Shown piece by piece: positions 17,092 to 25,400 of a stretch of 64,000 nucleotides of DNA. How positions within the stretch are numbered: position 1 is the first letter of the stretch; each line of letters opens with the position of its first letter. The DNA is from Streptomonospora litoralis (GTDB lineage: Bacteria; Actinomycetota; Actinomycetes; Streptosporangiales; Streptosporangiaceae). The position numbers were made by a program, and so were the translations under genes. The notes beneath the pieces are model-generated. The model did not search any database. It was not told the origin of the DNA and saw nothing but the letters and a program-made list of their open reading frames with translations. The stretch covers positions 2,909,101 through 2,973,100 of the forward strand of contig NZ_CP036455.1 in NCBI RefSeq assembly GCF_004323735.1. Reading direction: 5' to 3'.

Positions 17092-18089
17092 AAGCGGGCG
17101 CGGTAGGCAGCCGGGCTCAGGCCGGTGCTGCGGCGCATCCGGGTGCGCAGGTTGGCGGCGCTGCCCAGGCCGCTGGCGCGCGCCACGGCCGCCATGCGGA
17201 CCTCGCCGCGCTCGATGAGCCGACAGGCCAGCGCCACCCGCTCGGTGGTCAGCCACGCCAACGGAGTGGTGCCCACCTCGGCGCGGAACCGGCGGTGCAG
17301 CGTCGCCTGGCTCACCGCGGCCCGGTGCGCCAAGTCGGCCACCGTCAGCGGTTCGTGCAGGTGCTCCTGGGCCCACGACAGCAGCGGGGCCAGGGAAGCG
17401 TCGGCGACCTCGGGCACCGGCTGCGGCACGAACTGGCGCTGGCCGCCGTCGCGGTGAGCGGCGAACACCAGGCGGCGGCTGACCGCGTTGGCGACCTGAG
17501 CGCCGTGGTCGCGCCGGATCAGGTGCAGGCCGAGATCCAGCGCCGCCGCGCTGCCCGCCGCCGTCAGCACGTCGCCGTCGTCGACGAAGAGGACGTCGGG
17601 CTCCAGACGCACCCGCGGATACCGGGCGGTGAACAGTTCGCTCCAGCGCCAGTGCGTCGTGGCGCGGCGCCCGTCGAGCACCCCGGCCTCGGCCAGCGTG
17701 AACGCGCCGGTGCACAGGCTGACCAGGCGCGCGCCGCGCGCGGCGGCGCGACGAACGGCGCCGACGACGGCGTCGGCGGGGCGGTTCTGCGGGTCGGGCC
17801 GGTTGGGCGCGATCACCGTGTCGGCCTCCTCGGCCGCCGCGTCCAGACGGGCCGCGCCGGACAGGGAGAACATGCCGCCGTGCATGCGCACCGACGACTG
17901 GGCCGTGCACAGCGTGAAGTCGTACCAGGGGCGGCCCAGCTCGGGGCGGCGCAGCCCGAACAGTTCGGTGGCCACGCCCATCTCGAAGGGGTTGGACCCC
18001 TCGTCGACGATCATGGCCACGCGGTGCGGGCGGTCGCGCCCGGCGGACCGCTCGGCGGTGTCGCCGCGCTGCGAGGATTCGTGCGCCAT
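17070..18089 (-). CDS. GlxA-family transcriptional regulator (DJ-1 domain + AraC HTH)
   Basis: A 339-residue regulator: residues about 20-200 form a DJ-1/PfpI-like sensing domain (nucleophile-like Cys in SLCTGAFTLAEAG, and ATTHW), and the C-terminal about 110 residues form an AraC double helix-turn-helix (LTVADLAHRAAVSQATLHRRF and a second helix set). GlxA-type proteins sense small molecules, often amines or glycine betaine-like compounds. A close paralogue is at 50501-51457. The gene is divergent from a cupin gene with only about 50 bases between starts, so it may regulate that gene. Confidence 0.92.
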   Translation of the reverse strand: MAHESSQRGDTAERSAGRDRPHRVAMIVDEGSNPFEMGVATELFGLRRPELGRPWYDFTLCTAQSSVRMHGGMFSLSGAARLDAAAEEADTVIAPNRPDPQNRPADAVVGAVRRAAARGARLVSLCTGAFTLAEAGVLDGRRATTHWRWSELFTARYPRVRLEPDVLFVDDGDVLTAAGSAAALDLGLHLIRRDHGAQVANAVSRRLVFAAHRDGGQRQFVPQPVPEVADASLAPLLSWAQEHLHEPLTVADLAHRAAVSQATLHRRFRAEVGTTPLAWLTTERVALACRLIERGEVRMAAVARASGLGSAANLRTRMRRSTGLSPAAYRARFGPARPA

Positions 18090-18142
18090 ATGCGATTCCT
18101 AGCACTTCCGCGGCCGCGGAGCCAGCCGCGAGCATGGTTGCC

Positions 18143-18580
18143 ATGAGCGAACACACCGCCGCCACGAAACCCGCGCACGCCGCCCCCGCGCCCGGCCCGG
18201 TCGCCACCGCCGACGCCTTCGCCGCCATCGACCGGCTGTGGAGCCCCCACGTCCTGGCCCGCGTCAACGACCACGAGGTCCGCCTCGCCAAGGTCGAAGG
18301 CGACCACATCTGGCACGTCCACGACGACACCGACGAATTCTTCCTCGTCCTGGACGGCCGCCTGGACATCGGCCTGCGCGAGCACGGCCGCGAGCGCACC
18401 GTGTCCCTGAAGCGCGGCTCGGCCTTCTGCGTTCCCCGCGGCGTCGAACACCGCCCCTCCTCCCCCGAGGGCGCCTCCCTCCTCCTCGTCGAATCCGCCG
18501 GCACCCTGAGCACCGGCGACCGCACCGGCGAGGAGGTCCCCGCCCACGTCGACAGCACCCGCGGCCACGAGCTGGGGTGA
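18143..18580 (+). CDS. Cupin-domain protein
   Basis: A 145-residue single-domain cupin. Metal-binding motif 1 is HVHDDTDEFFLVLDGRLDI, and the second motif (GSAFCVPRGVEHRP) ends with the last His. This is the pattern of small cupins used as dioxygenase-like or sugar/ligand-binding proteins. The function cannot be assigned. An ATG at 18134 would add three residues. The DNA is unusually rich in C at third positions. It is divergent from the GlxA regulator and convergent with the HelD-like gene. Confidence 0.85.
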   Translation: MSEHTAATKPAHAAPAPGPVATADAFAAIDRLWSPHVLARVNDHEVRLAKVEGDHIWHVHDDTDEFFLVLDGRLDIGLREHGRERTVSLKRGSAFCVPRGVEHRPSSPEGASLLLVESAGTLSTGDRTGEEVPAHVDSTRGHELG

Positions 18581-18611
18581 GCCGCCGACGACGGTGACGG
18601 GGACTGGGCGC

Positions 18612-21600
18612 TCAGCCGTCTTTGCCCAGCGCCAGCGCCACCCGGTGCCCGTCCCAGCCGCCCTCGATCCGCCAGACGACCAGGAAGCCGGACATCGCGG
18701 AGATCGCCGCGACCGACCAGGGCTCTGCCGGCGGGCATGGCAGCACGAGAAAGGTGTGGTCGGCCTGGATCCCGTCGGCTTGGCGGGCTTCCATGGCGCG
18801 CAGCATTCCCTGGCGCATCCCCGCGTAGGTGTGCCCGCCTTCCCCCAGCACCTCGTAGTGCAGGCAACCGGCCGACGAGGTCGCGACGATGTCGGCGAGT
18901 CCGGTCTCGTCAGGAGGTTCGTCCCATTCCGCGTCGAACAGTTCCCCCAGGAGCTTGTAGCGAACCGATTTGCGCCTGGTGTCCTGATGACCGGCCTCTG
19001 CGGCCGCCGCCACGAAGGCGTGCAGGTCCCCGGGATCGGCCGAATCGCTCGCTGTCGTCTCGTCTGCGCTACGCACGCCGGACTCCGCATCCGTTGTCGT
19101 TGACGCACTATCCGTATCCGCCGACCGGGGTTCGTCCTCGACTCCCTCGACCGGATCCGCAGTCTCCTCCGGCGGCCGCAGCGACAGGACGCTTCGCCCG
19201 TCCCGGGACATGAGCCAGGTGAGTTCTCCGAGGATGCGGTGGATGTTCTCCTCGGTTCGAACAGACCCGGTCGTGAGATCGCGGCCGAGACAGCGGCGAA
19301 CCATCGCGTCGAACTCCGCGTCGGAAAGCTCGCGGCTCTCAGGGACCAGTTGATGGAATCGATCGTGCGCTTGCGCGGTGATGTAGACCCGTTCGGGGTC
19401 CACGGCGGCGACGTCGGCGGAGTCGGTCAGCGCGGGCCCCGGCTCGGGACGCTCCCGAAGCGCCGCGCGGCGGTTGGCCGTGCCCTTGCGGCCGATACGG
19501 GACGCGACACCGGCTTTGAGCTGAGCGTAGCTGCGCTCCAGATGGATGGTCCGGTAGCCGGTCACCGCGTCGGCGTCAGGGCTGAGCATGAGCCGGTAAC
19601 CGTCGTGGTCCAGCACCCAGTAGCCGTCGTCCTGACGGGCATGGCGCCCGTCGTGCAACACGTCCGCCAGCATGGCGCGGAGCTCGGCCTCGGCCTCGTA
19701 GGGCGCTCCCCCATGGTCCGAGAGGAAGCCGTCCAAAGCCGTCCTGCTGATCCTGATTCGAGCTATGCGTTCGGGATCCACGTCGAGCCTGGCCTCGCGG
19801 TCTGCCCCCGCAGGCATCGAGAGCCCTGCGCGGCTGTGGGGATCATCCGACGGGGTGCTGGTGCGATATCCGCCGCACTCCGTGTGTCGGCACCAGCCGT
19901 CGGGCTCGGTCGTGGCGTTTTCGCAGCGAGCACCGCCGATGTGGTAGCGGCTACAGCGCCGTTGCACGATCCGGTCTCTGAGCAGCGTGTAAGCCGCTTC
20001 GGCCATCTCCGCAGGCAACGGATGGGCGTGCACCAGCGTGAGCGACTGAGTGCATCGCGTGAGAGCGACATAGAGGCGCCCGAGGCCCTGCGATCCTTCT
20101 CCGGCGATCGCGGCCGGCTCGACCACAACCACATGGTCGAACTCCAACCCTTTGGCCTGTGACGCGCCCAGACACCGAACCGCCGGCGCGCCCTCGGGCG
20201 CGTCACCGGCGAACCGTTCGGCCGCTTCCGCGATTCGGGCATCGTCGTCCGGGAGAATCACGGCGACCGAGCGCGGTGGCCCGGTGGTCGTCTCCCGCAG
20301 TGCCAGCACGCGCTCTTCGACGTCGCTCAGTAGGTGCTCCGCGGGAACGGGAACTGTCCGCAGCGATCCGGATTCCGCGGGGCGGACCGATCGCGGCACC
20401 CGCGTAGTGGGGGCTATGGCCTCGGCCAGTGGCGAGGCAAGCTCCATGACCGAGCTGGGCACCCGGTAACCCGCCTCCAGTTCGGCCAGGTGCCAACCGT
20501 GGTTTCCGGCAAGTGTCTCAGCGATCCGTGACCACTGCGCGTGGCGATAGGCGCCGCTCGACTGCGCGAGGTCGCCGAGGACGGTCATCGATCCCGTACG
20601 GCAGCGACGCGCCAGCAAGCGCGCCTGCATCGGCGTCAGGTCCTGCGCCTCGTCGACCATGAGGTGGCGGTAGTGCTTCGGCAGCACCCCCGAGATGAGC
20701 CGGTTCAGCTCCTCCATGCAGACGTGGTCGTCGCGAGTCCAGTGCGTGTCCGCCTTGCGCTGCGGCGCAGCCAGTAACGCCCGCTGCTCCTCGTCGGTGA
20801 GGATTCCCTCCGCGGCCCCACGCAGAAACGCGGCATCGGAGAACAGCCGACGCAACACGCCTTTGGGCGTGAAATTCGGCCAGACGGCGTTGACGAGGTT
20901 CACGACATCCTTGCTCGCTTCGATACGCGCACGGAGGTTCGCATCGTGCCTCCATTCCGGCCGACGCCGCAGGGCACCGTGCATCAAGCGCTCGACGAGA
21001 TAGTTGCGGAAGAAGCTGCGCTGTTCCTGCAAGGACCCCGCCGCTCGACGAGCGCGGTCGATGTCCTCAGCGATCTCGATGCCCGCGACGTTCAGCGACG
21101 TTTCACCTATTGTCGCCGTGAACGCGCGATCCCGGGGCCGCTTTCGCAGGGCCTCTTGAACGAGGTTGTGGACGGCCCGCGCAAGAACCTCGGCCATCCG
21201 CAGGTCGCCCTTCACCGAATTCCTGAGCGGCGACGCGTCGGGGGCCGACGGTCCGGGCCACAGGTCGTGGGGGGTAGCGGTGTGCACCCCCCGGCAGTCG
21301 AGCGAGGCCAGAACGTCCTTCGTATAGTCGAGAACCCCCTGATGCGGCCCCAGTATCAGGATCTCGTCAGGGCGCAGCTTGCCGACGTGAGGGGGTTGTT
21401 TGAACAGCAGCCGGCTCAGCCGATGCAGGCCGACCGCGGTCTTGCCGGTTCCGGGGCCGCCCTGGATGACGAGCACCCCTGGACGATCGTCGGCGACGAG
21501 GGCCAGTTGCGCGCGCTGGATCGTCTCGACGATGTCGCGCATCGCCGCGCCTCGGACCCGGTCCAGTTCCTCCTCGAGGAATGGGTCGACGGCCGATCCG

Positions 21601-22091
21601 GCGTGTTCCCGGTTCGCGGTATGAGCCGCAGACGAGGTACGGCCCGCTGACGAATCCTTCCCGAGGCGAACCTCGTCGGAGTAGTCGATGACCCGGGCGG
21701 CACGGCATCTCAGAACGCGCCGAAGCCGGATGCCGCCGGGATTGCGCTGATCGGCGGTCTGCCACCGAACGGCCGCGTCGCTCCTCCAGTCGACGACCAC
21801 GATGTTGCGGTCCGCATCGCGGACGGTGCGCCTACCCACATACAACGTCTCAGGCTCGCCACTCTCCTGGAGATCCACTCGCGCGGTTACCAGGGACTCC
21901 CCGCGCAAGTCATACGATTCCAGTTTCTTCTGGTGACTCCTCCGCAGATCGCTGTTGTCCTTGGTGCTCGCCCCGGCGGGATTGTCCCTGAGTCGCGTGG
22001 TCTCCTGCCTGCTGTCTTCGAAGCAGCGATAGGCGTGGTCGACCGCACGCTGCTCCGCAGCGATAACCGCAGCACGGTACTTGTCGCCCAC
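18612..22091 (-). CDS. HelD-like UvrD/Rep helicase with long C-terminal extension
   Basis: A 1159-residue superfamily 1 ATPase. The N-terminal part is HelD-like (coiled region, then VDWRSDAAVRW), followed by Walker A GGPGTGKTAVGLHR (about 211-224), Walker B HLMVDEAQDLTP (about 477-488), and motifs SQAKGLEFDHVVVVE and YVALTRC (about 672). HelD proteins remodel RNA polymerase, others act on DNA. Unusually, about 480 residues follow: a CxnH/C cluster (CSRY, GARCEN, WCRHTECGGYR, about 713-739), two similar units opening with VDPER, a Ser/Thr/Asp-rich linker, and a final domain with LADIVAT and YEVLGEGGHTYAGMRQGM, reminiscent of a PD-(D/E)xK nuclease in which the usual Lys is Leu. GTG 22091 was chosen because GGAGG precedes it and HelD-like sequence begins there. 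It is divergent from the DUF1998 helicase. Confidence 0.85.
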   Translation of the reverse strand: MGDKYRAAVIAAEQRAVDHAYRCFEDSRQETTRLRDNPAGASTKDNSDLRRSHQKKLESYDLRGESLVTARVDLQESGEPETLYVGRRTVRDADRNIVVVDWRSDAAVRWQTADQRNPGGIRLRRVLRCRAARVIDYSDEVRLGKDSSAGRTSSAAHTANREHAGSAVDPFLEEELDRVRGAAMRDIVETIQRAQLALVADDRPGVLVIQGGPGTGKTAVGLHRLSRLLFKQPPHVGKLRPDEILILGPHQGVLDYTKDVLASLDCRGVHTATPHDLWPGPSAPDASPLRNSVKGDLRMAEVLARAVHNLVQEALRKRPRDRAFTATIGETSLNVAGIEIAEDIDRARRAAGSLQEQRSFFRNYLVERLMHGALRRRPEWRHDANLRARIEASKDVVNLVNAVWPNFTPKGVLRRLFSDAAFLRGAAEGILTDEEQRALLAAPQRKADTHWTRDDHVCMEELNRLISGVLPKHYRHLMVDEAQDLTPMQARLLARRCRTGSMTVLGDLAQSSGAYRHAQWSRIAETLAGNHGWHLAELEAGYRVPSSVMELASPLAEAIAPTTRVPRSVRPAESGSLRTVPVPAEHLLSDVEERVLALRETTTGPPRSVAVILPDDDARIAEAAERFAGDAPEGAPAVRCLGASQAKGLEFDHVVVVEPAAIAGEGSQGLGRLYVALTRCTQSLTLVHAHPLPAEMAEAAYTLLRDRIVQRRCSRYHIGGARCENATTEPDGWCRHTECGGYRTSTPSDDPHSRAGLSMPAGADREARLDVDPERIARIRISRTALDGFLSDHGGAPYEAEAELRAMLADVLHDGRHARQDDGYWVLDHDGYRLMLSPDADAVTGYRTIHLERSYAQLKAGVASRIGRKGTANRRAALRERPEPGPALTDSADVAAVDPERVYITAQAHDRFHQLVPESRELSDAEFDAMVRRCLGRDLTTGSVRTEENIHRILGELTWLMSRDGRSVLSLRPPEETADPVEGVEDEPRSADTDSASTTTDAESGVRSADETTASDSADPGDLHAFVAAAAEAGHQDTRRKSVRYKLLGELFDAEWDEPPDETGLADIVATSSAGCLHYEVLGEGGHTYAGMRQGMLRAMEARQADGIQADHTFLVLPCPPAEPWSVAAISAMSGFLVVWRIEGGWDGHRVALALGKDG

Positions 22092-22432
22092 ATTCCCTCC
22101 GACCGGGGCCGTATCGGCGGGCGTCCCTCTGCCGACGGTGTGCGGGTGCCGAGGCGCAGGCCCGAGCGGCGCTTCCACATAAGGCGAGCGGCTCGGGCAG
22201 GGGATGCTCCGCATCTGAACGAGACCCCCACTTTAGAGAGATCCTCTGACAAGTGGATCGCAGAACCGCGTCGCGCTGGCAGTCCGCCGTGGCCGGTCCC
22301 GGCCGCCGGGTTCACATTGACCTTTCCGTTCCGTTCTGTCCTCACGCTGTGCTACCTATGGGGCTCGGGCAGCGGCGCTGCCCGCCGATGGCAGAACGCG
22401 CGGGAACTCCGCACATAGGGCGTGGGTGGCGA
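22092..22432. other. Divergent control region of the HelD-like and DUF1998-helicase genes
   Basis: This 341-base stretch has no gene with convincing codon bias. On the plus strand a TTGACC hexamer occurs at 22317-22322 and a TACCTAT at 22353-22359, but their spacing (30 bases) does not make a standard promoter. It is the only plausible location for the promoter of the rightward defence operon. Confidence 0.4.
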
Positions 22433-25400
22433 ATGGACGTCTTCTCTGTTCACAAGGAACTGATCAAAGACTACAGCGAGTACACGAGCTCGCTGGTGAA
22501 AGTACGTGATCAGAGAATCGCCGACTACCTCAAGCAGGAAGAGGAGAACAAGGTCCGCTGGCCCGACCCCTGGCTCTCCCTCAACCCGGGGTTCGCCTCC
22601 GGCGGCACCGTCGGCGAACTCGCCGACGAAGGCGTGCTTCGCCCCGAGTGCGAGCGCTTCTTCCGCGACAAGAAGCACGCGGAAGACCCGGGCGAGCGAT
22701 CGCTCACGTTGCACCGCCACCAGCGCGAGGCGCTGGAGGCCGCCAAGACCCGCGACAGCTATGTGCTTACCACCGGCACCGGTTCCGGCAAGAGCCTGGC
22801 CTACATCCTGCCGATCGTCGACCGGGTACTGCGCGACCCCCGCCCGGGACAGATCAAGGCGATCGTCGTCTACCCCATGAACGCCCTGGCCAACAGCCAG
22901 CACCACGAGCTGACCAAGTACCTCACCTGGGGCCTGTCCCGCAGCGGGCAGAAGGTGCGCTTCGCCAGCTACACCGGCCAGGAGGACCAGGAGCAGCGCG
23001 ACCAGGTGTTCAAGCGCCCGCCCGACATCCTGCTGACCAACTACGTGATGCTGGAGTACCTGCTCACCCGCCCCCACGAGCGGGGCCAACTGCTCGGCGC
23101 CGCCCAAGGGCTGAGCTTCCTCGTCCTGGACGAACTGCACACCTACCGCGGCCGCCAAGGCGCCGACGTCGCCCTGCTCGTGCGCCGGCTGCGCGACGCC
23201 TGCAACGCACCGGAGCTGCAGTTCATCGGCACCTCGGCCACCATGGCCTCCAGCCGCACCTTCGCCGAGGCCCAGCGCAGCGTGGCCGGTGTCGCCTCCC
23301 GGCTCTTCGGCACCCACGTCAAGCCCGAACGGGTCATCGGCGAGACCCTGCGCCGCAACACCGACACACCCTCCCCCTCGACCGCCGAGCTGCGCGGGGC
23401 CGTGGATGCCGCATTGGCGCAGGGCACCACCGCGCACGGCTATTCCGAACTGGCGTCCGACCCGCTGGCCTGCTGGATCGAGTCCACCTTCGGCCTGGCG
23501 GAAGAACCCGCCGAGCACCCCGGAGCACCGCCGCGCCTGGTGCGCAGCCCTCCGACCACCCTGCCCGAAGCCTCCCGCGCCCTGGCCGAGACCACGGGTG
23601 CCCAGGGCGAGGAAGGGCGAAGGCGCTGCGAGACGGCGATTCAGGAGACGCTCCAGCAAGGCGCCCGCGCCCGCCATTCCGAAACGGGCCGCCCGCTCTT
23701 CGCGTTCCGGCTGCACCAGTTCCTGTCCAAAGGCGACACCGTCTATGTGAGCCTGGATTCGCCGCGGGAGCGCTACGTCACCGGCAAGTACCAGGTCAGC
23801 GTCCCGGGGCGGCGTGACAAGGCGCTACTGCCGCTGGCGTTCTGCCGCGAATGCGGCCAGGAGTACATCGTCGTGGCGCGCTCCACCAAGACCACCGCTC
23901 CCCCCTCCTACTCAGCCCGCCAGGAGCAGGACGCCGGCGGCGGCGACGACGTCAACGGCTACCTCTACGTCTGTGACGACTACCCCTGGCCCGCCGACCC
24001 GATCGAGGCCGGGCGCCTGCCCGACTCCTGGTGGTCGGTCGGCGACGACGGCGCCGGCCAGGTGCTCCCGCGGTTCCGCGACAAGCTCCCCCAGCAGAAG
24101 TGGATCGACGCCGCCGGCTACGAGACCACTCCCGGCGAAGGCCTGCGCGCCTGGTACGTGCAGGCCCCCTTCCGCTTCTGCCTGCGCTGCCGCGTCTCCT
24201 ATGAGGAACCCCGCTCCAACGACTTCGCCAAACTCGCCACCTTCGCCGCCGAAGGCCGCAGCTCCGCGGTCACGCTGGTCAGCGGCAGCGTCGTGCACGG
24301 GCTGGAGCACCAGCGCGACCTCGCCCCCGAGGCCCGCAAACTGCTCACCTTCGTCGACAACCGCCAGGACGCCTCGCTGCAGGCCGGCCACTTCAACGAC
24401 TTCGCCCAGGTCGCCCAGATCCGCGCCGCCCTGCACCGCGCCGCCGAGCAGGCAGGCGAGACGGGCCTGCGCCACGACACCGTCGCCGAACGCGTCACCG
24501 ACGTCCTCGACCTGCCGCTGGACGAGTTCGCGCAGAACCCCGGCGTGAAGTTCTCCCAGAAGGAGGCGGTGCTGGCCGCCCTGCGCAACGTCGTGGGCTA
24601 CCGCATCTACACCGACCTCAAAGACGGCTGGCGGGTCACCATGCCCAACCTGGAGCAGACCGGCCTGCTCCGCTTCGACTACACCGACCTGGCCGAGATC
24701 AGCGAGGACGAGGAAAGCTGGGACAAGCGCCCCGGCACCGACCGGGACATCTCGGCCCTCCTGCGCGACGCGCCCCCCGAACTGCGCTACCGGCTCGCCA
24801 AGATCCTGCTGGACGAGTTCCGCCGCGCCCTGGCCGTCGACGTCGACGCCTTCACCCAGGCCGGCTACGAGCGCCTGGAGAACCAGTCCAACCAGTCCCT
24901 GCGCGACCCCTGGGCACTGTCACCGGGCGAGGACCGGGTGCAGCCCGGCACCGTCTACACCGAGCCCGGACGCACCGGCAAACTGCGCACCGACAAGCAC
25001 ATCACCGCCCGCGGCGCCTTCGGCCGCTACCTGCGCCACCCCGGCCGCTTCGCCCACGCGGTGCCCGGCGCCATCTCCCTCGACGACGCCCAGCTGGTCA
25101 TCGACGACCTAGTGGGCGTCCTGACAGGGCTCGGTCTGCTCACACCGATCGAGGAGAAGCGCTCGGCCACCGGCTACCGGCTGAAGTCCTCAGGCCTGAT
25201 CTGGCGGGCCGGCACCGGCGAGTCCGGCGTGTCCGACCCGCTGCGCAAGGTCGTCGACGACGACGCCGGCGCCCACGTCAACGCCTACTTCCGCGACCTC
25301 TACCGCGCCGGCTCCGACCGGTTCCGCCGCCTGCAGGCCAAGGAGCACACCGCCCAGGTCCCCGCCGACGACCGGCGCGAGCGCGAGCAGGACTTCCGCG

